A stretch of 64,000 nt of DNA from Phenylobacterium sp. (GCF_004297125.1 NZ_SCVD01000039.1:1-64000), one strand, 5' to 3'; numbered from the stretch's first letter, positions 52,876 through 61,371 are shown. The notes: generated by a model from the letters alone, not told the origin. A program made the numbers and translations.

Positions 52876-53490
52876 GTGCGCCGGCCCCGCTTCATCGCCG
52901 AGCAGGCGCGCGACGCGCGCGGATGGCTCGGCCGGCTGATCGCCTTCATCATGGCGCGCGAGACCTGGGCCCAGAACCTGCGGGCCATTGCGGCCCTGCG
53001 CGTGCGCGAGGACGACCAAGTGCTCGATGTCGGGTGCGGGCCGGGTCGCGCCCTCGCCGCCCTGGCGGCGAAGGCGCCGCGCGGCAGGGTCGTCGGCGCC
53101 GATCCTTCGGAGGTGATGGCCGAGGTCGCGCTGGCGCGGAACCGCGGTCTCGTCCGTTCCGGCCGCGTGGACGTAGCGATCGCGGAGGTCGCGGCGCTGC
53201 CGTTCGCCGCGGCGTGCTTCGACAAGGTGCTCTGCGTCCACGTCGTCTACTTCTGGCCGGACCTGGACGCAGCCCTCCGTGAGCTGGCGCGGGTGATCAA
53301 GCCGGGCGGCCGGATGGCGCTGGTCTTCCGGACCAGCGCCGACACCCCGGCGGTCGAGAGCTTTCCAAGCGAGGTCTACCGCTTCCGCGCTCTGCTCGAG
53401 GTCGAGAGCGCGGCTGAGCGCGCCGGGTTCAGGCTGGAGGGCCAGCCGGCGCAAGGTGAGCCTGTGCTCCTGATCGCCACCAGGGCGTGA
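52876..53490 (+). CDS. SAM-dependent methyltransferase
   Basis: The 204-residue protein starts at GTG 52876, 2 bases after the DUF2147 stop. VLDVGCGPGRALAALA (motif I), GADPSEVMAEVALARN, LPFAAACFDKVLCVHVVYFW and LARVIKPGGRMALVF are standard methyltransferase-11 motifs. The substrate is unknown; it is likely in an operon with the preceding genes. Confidence 0.87.
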   Translation: MRRPRFIAEQARDARGWLGRLIAFIMARETWAQNLRAIAALRVREDDQVLDVGCGPGRALAALAAKAPRGRVVGADPSEVMAEVALARNRGLVRSGRVDVAIAEVAALPFAAACFDKVLCVHVVYFWPDLDAALRELARVIKPGGRMALVFRTSADTPAVESFPSEVYRFRALLEVESAAERAGFRLEGQPAQGEPVLLIATRA

Positions 53491-53496
53491 GCGCGA

Positions 53497-53534
53497 CCCA
53501 ACGGTCCGGGACCCTGGACCGGGCGGGCGTTGGG
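53497..53534. terminator. Hairpin between convergent genes
   Basis: Outer arms CCCAACG / CGTTGGG with inner GGTCC / GGACC lie between the methyltransferase gene and convergent ynfA, 6 bases after the former's stop. A bidirectional terminator is likely. Confidence 0.6.
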
Positions 53535-53563
53535 CCGCGGCATGGGGGTTCAGGATTTCCGAT

Positions 53564-53887
53564 CTAGGCCGTTCGCGGCCCGAGCAGGATGATGCCGGCG
53601 CCGGCGAGGCAGACCCCCACGCCGATCACGTCCCAACGGTCGGGGACACGCTGCTCGATCGCCCACATCCAGAGCACCGAGGCCAGGATGTAGACGCCGC
53701 CGTAGGTCGCGTAGGCGCGGCCGGCGGCGTCGCTGTCCACCCGGGTCAGCAAGTAGGCGAACAGCGCCAGGCTGAGCATGCCCGGCGCCAGCCACAGGGG
53801 CGACTTGCCCAGCCGCAGCCACGCCCAGAACGCGAAGCAGCCGGCGATCTCGGCCACGGCGGCCAGCGCGAAGTAGACCGAGGACAC
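53564..53887 (-). CDS. ynfA: YnfA family small membrane protein
   Basis: The 107-residue protein has four transmembrane helices and the UPF0060/YnfA pattern (FALAAVAEIAGCFAFWAWLR, SLALFAYLLTR, AGRAYATYGGVYILASVLWM). It resembles small multidrug-resistance transporters. Its function is uncertain. It sits at the end of a minus-strand group with two metal-related genes. Confidence 0.9.
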   Translation of the reverse strand: MSSVYFALAAVAEIAGCFAFWAWLRLGKSPLWLAPGMLSLALFAYLLTRVDSDAAGRAYATYGGVYILASVLWMWAIEQRVPDRWDVIGVGVCLAGAGIILLGPRTA

Positions 53888-53953
53888 GGTTCATCTCTCT
53901 GTGACGGGGCAAGGACAAGCACCTAGGCGGTCGGTCCGCGCTGCGGCAAGCGT

Positions 53954-54322
53954 CTAGCGGATCAAGGCCAGGAGCGGGCCTTCGACCAGTGGCCACGCCA
54001 GCGCCAGCATCAGCAAGGCCGTGGCCAGGCCCATCAGCCGCAGGGTCGCGCGCGCCGGCCTGCGACCGGTCCGCCGGCTCTGCCGCCAGACCCAGCCCCA
54101 GGCGGCGAGCACGGTCACCAGCCCGGCCAGGGTCATGGCCTTGTGCGCGACGCCCAGGAACGCGACGCCGCCGCCCAGCAGGGCGAGTGCGGCGGCGGGG
54201 AATGCGACCGGAAGCGTGCAGCAGAGCACACAGGCCCCAACCGCGCCGGTGGTCGCCAGCACGGCGGTGACCCCGGCGGCCTTGCCTTGCGCGGCCGGCG
54301 CGTCCTCGGATTGAACGGCCAT
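53954..54322 (-). CDS. Small membrane protein, mercuric-transport-like
   Basis: The 122-residue protein has about four hydrophobic segments and a vicinal Cys pair in the first (GACVLCCTLPVAFPAAALAL), resembling MerT/MerC-type metal uptake proteins. It is separated by one base from the Cys-rich gene upstream, and both are divergent from a MerR regulator with a matching promoter. Which metal is handled is unknown. Confidence 0.6.
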   Translation of the reverse strand: MAVQSEDAPAAQGKAAGVTAVLATTGAVGACVLCCTLPVAFPAAALALLGGGVAFLGVAHKAMTLAGLVTVLAAWGWVWRQSRRTGRRPARATLRLMGLATALLMLALAWPLVEGPLLALIR

Positions 54323-54323
54323 C

Positions 54324-54659
54324 TCAGCAGCACCCGCAGGCGCCGGGGGCCTGGCCGGCCGTGAAGCCCGCGAACAGCGTTTCGGCCGCCAGGCGCGCCG
54401 CTTCCGGCGCGGTGACCGTCAGCACGATCCCCTCCGGGATGTCGGCGACCTCGAAGGTGAGGAAGGCGCAGCACGCGCGTTCCTGGGCGGCCAGGCGGGC
54501 CACGTCGCGGCGCGCCTTGCGATGGTAGACGAGGGTCAGGGTGAGGTCGTTTCGCGTGTGGCGCTTCAGCTGCCGCCGGTTGAGATCGGCGATCCACGCC
54601 TGGCGCTGCTGCAGGTCACCCGCGCCCAGGGTGCAGGCGATGGGGATGGCTTCGGACAT
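54324..54659 (-). CDS. Cys-rich small protein of metal-response operon
   Basis: The 111-residue cytosolic protein contains QERACCAFLTFEV in the middle and ends GACGCC, giving two vicinal Cys sites suited to soft metals. Proteins with the ERxCCxFL segment occur in mercury or other metal operons. It is first in the minus-strand transcript from the MerR-type promoter. The function is inferred. Confidence 0.6.
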   Translation of the reverse strand: MSEAIPIACTLGAGDLQQRQAWIADLNRRQLKRHTRNDLTLTLVYHRKARRDVARLAAQERACCAFLTFEVADIPEGIVLTVTAPEAARLAAETLFAGFTAGQAPGACGCC

Positions 54660-54703
54660 CGGAAGTCTCCGGGCTGGCGCGCTCTTGGCGCCGGGGAGAC
54701 AAG

Positions 54704-54734
54704 GACATAAGAGTTAAAGCTACTTGAGCTTCAA
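54704..54734 (-). promoter_or_regulatory. MerR-type promoter with 19-bp spacer
   Basis: On the minus strand TTGAAG (54729-54734) and TATGTC (54704-54709) are 19 bases apart, and the spacer overlaps the dyad AAGCT-ACTTG-AGCTT (54717-54731). This over-long spacer with a dyad is the hallmark of MerR-activated promoters. It would drive the genes from 54659 leftward and lies before the divergent merR-like gene. Confidence 0.65.
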
Positions 54735-54759
54735 GGGCTCATTCGCAGGAGACGACCGT

Positions 54760-55191
54760 TTGGATCGCGCCTTGTCCATCGGCGCGCTGGCCCGCCACAG
54801 CGGGGCCACGCCTCCGACCATCCGCTACTACGAGCAGATCGGCCTGTTGCGCCGGCCCGACCGGCGCGACGGCGGCCATCGGGTCTATGGCGAGGCGGAC
54901 CTGAAGCGTCTGACGTTCATCCGCCGCTGCCGCGATTTCGGATTTCCCATCGAGCAGGTCCGGGACCTCGTTTCGGTGATTGAGGACGCCGACCGCTCCT
55001 GCACCGAGGTGCGCGATCTGGCCCGCGACCAGCTTGCGTCCGTCCGTGCGCGGATGACGGAGCTGCGCGAGCTGGAGGCCAGCCTCGGCCTGCTGGTCGC
55101 GGACTGCGAGGCGCGCTGCGCCGGTGGCCCCGGACCGGACTGCGTGATCCTTGAGGACCTGGCAGCCCCCGGCCGCTGTTGCGCCGGCTGA
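54760..55191 (+). CDS. MerR family metal-responsive regulator
   Basis: The 143-residue protein starts at TTG 54760 (AGGAG 7 bases upstream). MerR HTH: SIGALARHSGATPPTIRYYE, YGEADLKRLTFIRRCRDFGF. A dimerisation helix is followed by a Cys-rich metal loop: DCEARC, GPDCVILED and a terminal CC. The spacing of these Cys is like ZntR/CueR-type sensors. It is divergent from the Cys-rich operon it likely activates. Confidence 0.88.
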   Translation: MDRALSIGALARHSGATPPTIRYYEQIGLLRRPDRRDGGHRVYGEADLKRLTFIRRCRDFGFPIEQVRDLVSVIEDADRSCTEVRDLARDQLASVRARMTELRELEASLGLLVADCEARCAGGPGPDCVILEDLAAPGRCCAG

Positions 55192-55205
55192 CGCATCATA
55201 TCGGG

Positions 55206-55225
55206 GGACCCTCAACCTTGGGTCC
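55206..55225. terminator. Hairpin between convergent regulators
   Basis: GGACCC / GGGTCC arms around an 8-base loop lie between the MerR gene and the convergent Fur-type gene. A GC-rich hairpin GGCGCGCCCTGGGCGCC follows. The terminator role is inferred. Confidence 0.45.
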
Positions 55226-55285
55226 ACGGCGCGCCCTGGGCGCCAGGGGGCAGGAGGCGACGGCCGCGCAAGGGCGGGCGGCCGG

Positions 55286-55750
55286 TTATGCTGACGCACC
55301 CGCGCAACCGGGGCAGCGGCCCTGCAGCTCCACAACCCAGCTGCTCGCAACGAAGCCGTGCGCCGCCGCCAGGCCGGTCAGGGCCGGAGCGAGTTCAAAG
55401 GGGCGCTCCGCCACGCCGCCGCAGCCGTCGCAGATCAGGAACTCGGCGTCGTGCGCGCCCAACGGGGCTGCGCAGGCGACGAAGCGGTTCACGGACCTGA
55501 GGTGATGGGCGAACCCGTGAGCGGCGAGGAAGTCGAGGGCGCGGTAGACGGTGGGCGGATGGGTGTAGGCGCCCGGCGCGAAGGCGGCGACGAGGTCGTA
55601 GGCGCGGACCGGCCCCCTCGCTTCGAGGAGAAGTTGTAGGACCCGATCGCGCGGTGGGGTCCAGCGTTCGCCGGCCGCCACGCTGCGCTCGGCCGCCGCC
55701 GTGAGCGCCGCGGGGACATCGCGGGCAGGGCGCGGCTCAGAGCCCGGCAT
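55286..55750 (-). CDS. Fur/Zur family transcriptional regulator
   Basis: The 154-residue protein has a winged helix (WTPPRDRVLQLLLEARGPVR, HPPTVYRALDFLAAHGFAH) and zinc-binding CDGCGG and CPGCAG pairs. Their presence fits a Zur-like zinc sensor better than Fur, though the metal is not certain. ATG 55750 gives a 14-base overlap with the MerR gene; an ATG at 55780 is an alternative. It is in one unit with that MerR gene. Confidence 0.83.
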   Translation of the reverse strand: MPGSEPRPARDVPAALTAAAERSVAAGERWTPPRDRVLQLLLEARGPVRAYDLVAAFAPGAYTHPPTVYRALDFLAAHGFAHHLRSVNRFVACAAPLGAHDAEFLICDGCGGVAERPFELAPALTGLAAAHGFVASSWVVELQGRCPGCAGASA

Positions 55751-56189
55751 AGGTCGGGCGGCGCTCGGTCTGATGCTCACCAGCGCAGAGGGTGTGGTCG
55801 TGCAGCGCCTCGATCACCCGGCAGTTCGCCACCTCGCCAATGCAGGCGGCGTCGACCATCTGCTGCAGCTCGCGCTCCAGCACCTGCAGCTGCGCGATCT
55901 TGGCCCGGACCGCGCTCAGTTGCTCGGCGGCCAGCGCGTTGGCGGTCTCGCAGGGTTGCTCGGGCGAGTCGCTCAGGCGCAGGAGGTCGCGGATCGCCTC
56001 CACAGGAAAGCCCAGCTGGCGGGCGTGCTTGATGAAGGCGAGCCGACCCACGGCGGCTTCGCCATAGACCCGCCGGTCGCTGAGCGTGCGCTGCGGCGCG
56101 GGCAGCAGGCCGATCTGTTCGTAGAAGCGGATCGTCGGGACTTTGACGCCGGTCGCCTTGGCGAGGTTGCCGATAGATCGCTGCAGCAT
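55737..56189 (-). CDS. MerR family regulator (CadR/PbrR-like)
   Basis: The 150-residue protein has a MerR HTH (SIGNLAKATGVKVPTIRFYE, YGEAAVGRLAFIKHARQLGF), a long helix and a metal-binding loop (ACIGEVANCRVIEALHDH, with Cys then Cys after about 8 residues), as in Cd/Pb/Zn sensors. Two matching dyads lie at 56213-56236 and 56331-56352 between it and the divergent transporter gene. Confidence 0.9.
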   Translation of the reverse strand: MLQRSIGNLAKATGVKVPTIRFYEQIGLLPAPQRTLSDRRVYGEAAVGRLAFIKHARQLGFPVEAIRDLLRLSDSPEQPCETANALAAEQLSAVRAKIAQLQVLERELQQMVDAACIGEVANCRVIEALHDHTLCAGEHQTERRPTYAGL

Positions 56190-56217
56190 CTTCGTTCCTT
56201 GAAAGAAAAGGCCTTGG

Positions 56218-56236
56218 TCCTCCAGCAGCTGGAGGA
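56218..56236. promoter_or_regulatory. MerR-box-like dyad near the MerR gene
   Basis: TCCTCCAGC-A-GCTGGAGGA is a perfect 9-bp inverted repeat preceded by CTTGG (56213). It aligns base by base with the transporter promoter 118 bases downstream but lacks a good -10 box, so it may be an autoregulatory site. Confidence 0.55.
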
Positions 56237-56331
56237 TGCACGGCGTCGATGTGGCAAGCGCATCGTGCCTTTACGCCGGGCGCGGTGGCAATCAACCCGC
56301 AGCCTCGGTGACGGTATGGCGTCGATAGGCC

Positions 56332-56362
56332 TTGATCCTCTAGCGGCTAGAGCATGTAGCCT
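56332..56362 (+). promoter_or_regulatory. MerR-type promoter of the transporter gene
   Basis: TTGATC (56332-56337) and TAGCCT (56357-56362) are separated by 19 bases, which contain the perfect dyad CTCTAGC-G-GCTAGAG (56338-56352). This is the classic MerR-activated arrangement, 30 bases before the transporter's start. Confidence 0.75.
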
Positions 56363-56391
56363 CTACGCACGTTCTGGATTGGAGGTCCGTC

Positions 56392-57033
56392 ATGGGCGCC
56401 AGCTGCTGTGCTCCCCCGCCCCCGAAAGCTGACCCGCGCTGGCGGCGCGCGCTGTGGATTGCGCTGGCGGTCAACGCCGGCATGTTCTTCGTGGAGGTCA
56501 CGGCCGGTTTCGCAGGCCGCTCGGTCTCTCTCTGGGCGGACGCCGCGGACTTCCTTGGCGACGCCGGCAACTACGCGATCAGCCTGGCCGTCGTCGGTCT
56601 CTCGCTTCAGTGGCGGGCGCGCGCGGCGCTGCTGAAGGGCGCGACCATGGGCCTGTTCGGCCTGGGCGTCCTGGCGGCCGCTGCCTGGAACGTGAGCCAC
56701 GGCGGCCTGCCGCATGCGCAGACCATGGGCGTGGTGGGCTTCCTGGCCCTGCTCGCCAACGTAGGCGTCGCGCTCATGCTGTTCCGGCACCGCTCGGGCG
56801 ACGCCAACATGCGCTCGGTCTGGCTCTGCTCGCGCAATGACGCCGTCGGCAACCTGGCGGTCATGGCGGCTGCGGCGGGCGTGTTCGGGACAGGCTCGGC
56901 CTGGCCAGACCTCGGGGTGGCCGTCCTGATGGCGAGCCTTGCGCTCTGGAGCGCCCTCCAGGTGACGCGCCAGGCGCTCGCCGAGCTGCGCGGCGCGCCG
57001 GATGGGCTCGAGGCCGGTGGCCACCACGCATGA
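56392..57033 (+). CDS. CDF-like cation efflux protein
   Basis: The 213-residue protein has about six transmembrane helices and a metal-binding pattern in the second (LWADAADFLGDAGNYAISLA), with another in helix five (CSRNDAVGNLAVMAAA). The N-terminus starts MGASCCAPPPPK, adding vicinal Cys. It is shorter than most CDF proteins, lacking the C-terminal cytosolic domain. It is preceded by a MerR-type promoter and coupled (ATGA) to an AraC gene. Zinc, cadmium or lead efflux is likely. Confidence 0.8.
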   Translation: MGASCCAPPPPKADPRWRRALWIALAVNAGMFFVEVTAGFAGRSVSLWADAADFLGDAGNYAISLAVVGLSLQWRARAALLKGATMGLFGLGVLAAAAWNVSHGGLPHAQTMGVVGFLALLANVGVALMLFRHRSGDANMRSVWLCSRNDAVGNLAVMAAAAGVFGTGSAWPDLGVAVLMASLALWSALQVTRQALAELRGAPDGLEAGGHHA

Positions 57034-57743
57034 CCTCGCGCGCCTCGGCCTGGGCGGGTGCGCTTGAGATGACCGCCGCCGGCGCGCGGTGGCGGGGCGG
57101 CGTGGGCGACAACGGCGTGCATCGCCATCTGGCCGCGCAAGCGGTCTTCGCCGAGACGCCGGTTACCGTGCGCGACGGCGCCGGGCGGGCCTGGACCGGC
57201 CGCTGCCTGCTGATCGATCCGCTGGAGCCCCATGCGCTGGAGGCTGAGGGCGACGTGGATCTCGTGTTCCTCGAGCCCACCCGCGGCAGCGCCTTCCTGG
57301 AGGCCGCCCTGGCGGAGTTGCGGCTGCGTCTGACCGACCCCACGGTCATCGAGGCGCGCGCGCCGGCGCTGCGCTTCTGGACCCCGGTGCTCATGGGTTC
57401 AACGAGCCCTCGCCGGCCCGTCCCGCCGGCGCTGTCGGTGTCCCTGGCGGCGATCGAGGCCGCGCTGGCGGACGGGCCGGTGCGGCTCCCCGACGCCGCC
57501 GCGGCCGCGGGCCTTTCCCCGGACCGCTACCGGCACGCGTTCGTGGAAGCCTTCGGGATCCCGTTCCGCCGCCATCTGCTCTGGCGGCGGATGGCCCGTG
57601 CCCTGGCCCGCGTCGCGGGCGGCCAGGACATCACCGGAGCCGCCCATGCGTGCGGCTTCGCGGACAGCGCGCATCTGGCGCGCAGCATGCGCGCGTGCTT
57701 CGGCATCAGCGCCGGACGGCTCGCCGCGACCCGGGCGCGGTAG
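57030..57743 (+). CDS. AraC family regulator
   Basis: The 237-residue protein has an N-terminal cupin-like part (GDNGVHRHLAAQAVFAETPV, CLLIDPLEPHALEAEGDVDL) and a C-terminal AraC domain (RLPDAAAAAGLSPDRYRHAF, ITGAAHACGFADSAHLARSM). Its start overlaps the transporter's stop (ATGA), so it may sense the transported compound. Target unknown. Confidence 0.82.
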   Translation: MTSRASAWAGALEMTAAGARWRGGVGDNGVHRHLAAQAVFAETPVTVRDGAGRAWTGRCLLIDPLEPHALEAEGDVDLVFLEPTRGSAFLEAALAELRLRLTDPTVIEARAPALRFWTPVLMGSTSPRRPVPPALSVSLAAIEAALADGPVRLPDAAAAAGLSPDRYRHAFVEAFGIPFRRHLLWRRMARALARVAGGQDITGAAHACGFADSAHLARSMRACFGISAGRLAATRAR

Positions 57744-57811
57744 CCGCTACGTTCAAGCGCGATTGCGAACCGAGGGCTACGAGGCTGCCGCGCACCCACC
57801 CGGAGCTCCGC

Positions 57812-58156
57812 ATGAACCGATCCCCCGAACGCCGCGCCGCCTATGACGCGGAAGCCCAGGCTGCCCGCGCGGCCCTGGAGGCCGGCGACCTGGATGGCGC
57901 CTTCGCGCGCCTGGAGCGCGCGCATGTCCTCGGGCAGCCCTGGGCCGCGCCGCACAGCTGGACGCACTGGATGATGCTGCGCATCGGCTGGCGACGCCGC
58001 GACGGCCGCGAGGTGGCGGGTCAGCTGCTGCGACTGGCCCTGGGCGGCGTGTTCTCCTGGGTGGGCTGGGTGCCCGCCGGGAATACCGGCGGCGCGAACG
58101 TCTCGCCGATCCGACCGATGCCGATTCCGACCGACCTTGCCGACCTGTGCCGCTAG
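57812..58156 (+). CDS. DUF3703 family protein
   Basis: The 114-residue protein matches DUF3703: AARAALEAGDLDGAFARLER, AHVLGQPWAAPHSWTHWMML, GWRRRDGREVAGQLLRL and a VPAGNTGGANVSPIRPMPIP tail. The family accompanies heavy-metal efflux clusters but has no proven function. Confidence 0.88.
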   Translation: MNRSPERRAAYDAEAQAARAALEAGDLDGAFARLERAHVLGQPWAAPHSWTHWMMLRIGWRRRDGREVAGQLLRLALGGVFSWVGWVPAGNTGGANVSPIRPMPIPTDLADLCR

Positions 58157-58282
58157 ATCGACCCGGTAGAAGAGGGGGCGTTGGCCGAACCGGAGCGCCA
58201 CCAGCTTGCGGCAGGGCTGCGAAGCCGGACGCGCCGTGACGACCGCGCGCGTTGTGCCGCGGCCTCCATGTCTTGCGAGTTC

Positions 58283-58300
58283 GCCTCTAGCGCTCTAGGA
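58283..58300 (+). promoter_or_regulatory. Partial MerR-box-like dyad before the czc operon
   Basis: CCTCTAG-CGCT-CTAGGAG is an imperfect dyad sharing CCTCTAGCG with the transporter promoter at 56337-56345. It lies 20 bases before the His-rich protein gene. Control by the same MerR regulator is possible. Confidence 0.4.
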
Positions 58301-58319
58301 GTGCGTTCACGGGAGTTCC

Positions 58320-58739
58320 ATGCTCGCATCCTTGCGCCTCAGGTCCGTACGGCGCGCGCTGGTCATCATGTTGATGATCCTGAGCGCGGCCATTGTCATG
58401 GAGCGGGCGCAGGCCGTCACCAACGGCGTCCAGCATGCCCTGGCCGTCGATCACGCCGCGCCTGCTATGGCGCTGGCTGGCGCGGAGCATGACGATCATC
58501 ACGATCATGATCCATCCCGAGACGACGGATCTACGGGCGCGGGCGAGCCGGATCAGGCGCCAGGTCCCCACCATCACCATTCCGAGGGACCGCAGTTCGC
58601 CGCCCTGTTTTCGCCGGTGATCGTGGAGGTCGCGGTGTCGGACGCGGTCGCGCTCTTCATGCGCGCCGATACCGGCTCGCCGCAGTCCCGCGTCTTCGGC
58701 CTGGAAAGGCCCCCCAAAACTCTCAGCGAACGCGCCTGA
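58320..58739 (+). CDS. His-rich small protein of the czc operon (CzcI-like position)
   Basis: The 139-residue protein has a hydrophobic N-terminus (about residues 12-30, signal peptide or anchor) and two His-rich clusters (EHDDHHDHD about residue 56, PHHHHSE about residue 82), suited to bind divalent metals in the periplasm. It directly precedes czcC, the place of czcI in other operons. Similarity to CzcI itself is not clear. Confidence 0.65.
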   Translation: MLASLRLRSVRRALVIMLMILSAAIVMERAQAVTNGVQHALAVDHAAPAMALAGAEHDDHHDHDPSRDDGSTGAGEPDQAPGPHHHHSEGPQFAALFSPVIVEVAVSDAVALFMRADTGSPQSRVFGLERPPKTLSERA

Positions 58740-58789
58740 CCGGCGCGGCGAGCCCGCCGCGCCTCTGATCTGCAGCTTCGAGAGAGACC

Positions 58790-60100
58790 ATGTCATCTTC
58801 TTACCGCGGTCGCGCGCTTGCGCGGCCAGGGCTGGCGTTGATCGCCGGCCTGCTGCTCGCCGTGACGGCCCCGCCGGGCGCCTCCGCGCAGACCCCGGCG
58901 CCGGCGGCCGGCCCGACCCTCAACCTCGACGACGCCCTGGCGCGGGCGAGCGGCGCCGATCCTTCCGCCGCGGGGTGGGACGCGCGCTTTGCCGCCGGCC
59001 AGGCGAGCATTCGCCAGGCCGGGGTCAAGCCGAACCCCTCGCTCGGCCTGGAGCTCGAGAACTTCACCGGCAGCGGCGCCTACGCGATGCTCGACCGCAC
59101 CGAGGCGACGCTCAGCTACGAGCAGACGATCGAGCGGGGCGGCAAACGCGAGGCCCGCGTGGGGCTGGCCCGCGCCAGCGCCGAGATCACCCGGAGGCGC
59201 CGCGACATCCGTCGCCTGGACCTCCTGCGCGATGTGCAGGCGGCCTACGCTGAGGCCCTCGCGGCCGAGGCCGAACTGCTGATCGCCGAGGCGCGCCTGC
59301 TGGCGGCGCAGTCGGCGCAGACCGACGTGGAGCGTCGTGTGCGCGCCGCCCGGGACCCCCTGTTCGCCGGGTCGCGCGCCGGAGCCAACAGCGCCCAGGC
59401 CGAGGTCGACCGCGACCAGGCCCGCCTCGCGGCGCAGAACGCCCGCAGCACGCTTGCGCGCTTCTGGGGCGGTCCTGCCGACTTCACGCTGAACCTGGAG
59501 ACGTTCTTCGGCGTCGCGCCCCCGGCGACCGTGGACCGTCCCGTTGCCGTCGCCGATCTGGCGCTTCTGGAAGCCGAGCGCGAGGTCGCCGCGGCCAGCG
59601 TGCGCCTCGAACAGTCGCGGGCCGTCACCGATCCCACGGTGCGGGCCGGAGTCCGCTACTTCGGCGACGGCAGCGACGTGGCCTTCGTCGTGGGGGGCAG
59701 CGTGCCGCTGCGGCTCAACGACAACAACAAGGGGGCGATTGACCGCGCGGTCGCCGAGCGCAGCGCCGCCGACGCCGACATCACGGCGGAGCGCCTCCTG
59801 CGCGAGCGTGAGATCGCAAGACTGACGGCTCGTATGGCGGCGTCGGCGGCGGAGTCCGAGCGGCTCCGCGCCGACGTCATTCCCCTGGCCATCCGGGCGG
59901 TGGAGCAGGTGCGCGACGGCTTCAACCGCGGCGGCTTCCAGTACGCCAATGTCGCCGAGGCCGAACGCGGGCTGGCCGACGCGCGCGCGCGTCGCGTGGC
60001 CGTCCTGCGCCAGTTTCATCTCGACCAGGCGGCGCTCGACCGTCTCACCGGGCGCCATGCGGCGCTCGCTTCCTCGAACCTCAATGCGGAGCGTCGCTGA
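58790..60100 (+). CDS. czcC: Outer-membrane efflux protein CzcC
   Basis: The 436-residue TolC-family protein has a signal peptide (about residues 1-34), and two OEP repeats of long helices (LNLDDALARASGADPSAAGW, NPSLGLELENFTGSGAY, GGKREARVGLARASAEITRR). It forms the outer-membrane channel of the tripartite pump. It is translationally coupled to czcB (TGATG). Confidence 0.92.
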   Translation: MSSSYRGRALARPGLALIAGLLLAVTAPPGASAQTPAPAAGPTLNLDDALARASGADPSAAGWDARFAAGQASIRQAGVKPNPSLGLELENFTGSGAYAMLDRTEATLSYEQTIERGGKREARVGLARASAEITRRRRDIRRLDLLRDVQAAYAEALAAEAELLIAEARLLAAQSAQTDVERRVRAARDPLFAGSRAGANSAQAEVDRDQARLAAQNARSTLARFWGGPADFTLNLETFFGVAPPATVDRPVAVADLALLEAEREVAAASVRLEQSRAVTDPTVRAGVRYFGDGSDVAFVVGGSVPLRLNDNNKGAIDRAVAERSAADADITAERLLREREIARLTARMAASAAESERLRADVIPLAIRAVEQVRDGFNRGGFQYANVAEAERGLADARARRVAVLRQFHLDQAALDRLTGRHAALASSNLNAERR

Positions 60101-61359
60101 TGCACGCCACCTCGACCCGGCGGCTCAGCCGCCTGTCTGCCGTCCTCGCCTTGGCAGCGGCCCTCGCGGCCTGCGGCCAGGGTCCCGCCAAGGCGCCGGA
60201 AGGCGAGGCCCATGAGGCCGCCGCCGCGGAATTCGAGCGGGGACCGCACCGCGGCCGCCTGCTTCGAGACGGCGACTTCGCCCTCGAGATCACGCTCTAT
60301 GAAGACGGGCCGGCGCCGCTCTTCCGGCTCTACGCCTTCAAGAACGACAAGCCGGTCGACCCGAAGGGCGTGCAGGTGAGCATCGCGCTGACCCGCCTCG
60401 GTCCGAAGGTCGATCGTTTCACCCTGACGCCGGAGGCCGACTACCTCACCAGTCCCGCGATCGTGAGCGAGCCTCACTCCTTCGATGTGAGCGTGGCCGC
60501 GACCCACGAAGGCAAGGCGCACAAGTGGGCCTACTCGTCCTATGAGGGCCGCACCACCATCACCGCGGACGCAGCCCGGGCCGGCGGCGTGACCACCGAG
60601 AAGGCCGGGTCGGCCGTGCTCGGCGAGACCCTGCCGATCAACGGTCGCGTCGAGATCGTCCCCGAAGGTCAGAGCGACGTTATCGCCCGCTATCCCGGCC
60701 GCGTGGTGAGCTTGACCGGTGAACTGGGCCAACGGGTCCGCCGGGGCCAGGTCCTGGCGCGCGTGGAGTCCAGCGAGAGCCTGCAGACCTATTCGGTGAC
60801 CGCGCCGATCTCGGGTGTGATCGTCAAGAAGAACGTCACCACCGGGGGCATGACGGGCAACGAGCCCATCCTCGTGGTGGCCGACCCCACGAAGTTGCAC
60901 GCCGAGTTCTTCCTCTATCCCCGCGACGCCGAGCGCGTCCGCGTGGGCCAGCGGGTCGAGGTGGTGAGCCTGGCCGGCGACCATCGCCTGACCAGCACCG
61001 TCGAAGCGGTCCTGCCCACCGCCGACCTCACCAACCAGACCCTGATCGCCCACGTCCATCTGACTAACCCGGGCGAGGCCTGGCGGCCCGGCCTGGGGGT
61101 GAAGGGCGTGGTCTCGGTGGGGACCACCACCGCGCCGCTCGCAGTGCGGACCAAGGCCATCCAACCGTTCCGCGACTTCGAGGTCGTCTACGCCAAGGTG
61201 GGGAACACCTACGAGGTGCGGATGCTGGAGATCGGCCGCCGCACGCCCGAATGGACCGAGGTCCTGGGCGGCCTCGAGCCGGGGACCGAATACGTGGTCG
61301 ACGGCGCCTTCCTGATCCGCGCGGACATCGACAAGTCCGGCGCGAGCCACGACCACTAG
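60100..61359 (+). CDS. czcB: Periplasmic adaptor CzcB
   Basis: The 419-residue protein is a membrane-fusion protein with a lipobox (LAAALAACGQ, Cys near residue 26) and a CzcB-type N-terminal domain. Its barrel/lipoyl/hairpin core includes INGRVEIVPEGQSDVIARYP, GQRVRRGQVLARVESSESLQ and VGQRVEVVSLAGDH. The end is His-containing (GASHDH). It links CzcA to CzcC. Coupled to czcC; czcA follows 12 bases later. Confidence 0.92.
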   Translation: MHATSTRRLSRLSAVLALAAALAACGQGPAKAPEGEAHEAAAAEFERGPHRGRLLRDGDFALEITLYEDGPAPLFRLYAFKNDKPVDPKGVQVSIALTRLGPKVDRFTLTPEADYLTSPAIVSEPHSFDVSVAATHEGKAHKWAYSSYEGRTTITADAARAGGVTTEKAGSAVLGETLPINGRVEIVPEGQSDVIARYPGRVVSLTGELGQRVRRGQVLARVESSESLQTYSVTAPISGVIVKKNVTTGGMTGNEPILVVADPTKLHAEFFLYPRDAERVRVGQRVEVVSLAGDHRLTSTVEAVLPTADLTNQTLIAHVHLTNPGEAWRPGLGVKGVVSVGTTTAPLAVRTKAIQPFRDFEVVYAKVGNTYEVRMLEIGRRTPEWTEVLGGLEPGTEYVVDGAFLIRADIDKSGASHDH

Positions 61360-61371
61360 GAGCGCAACGCC

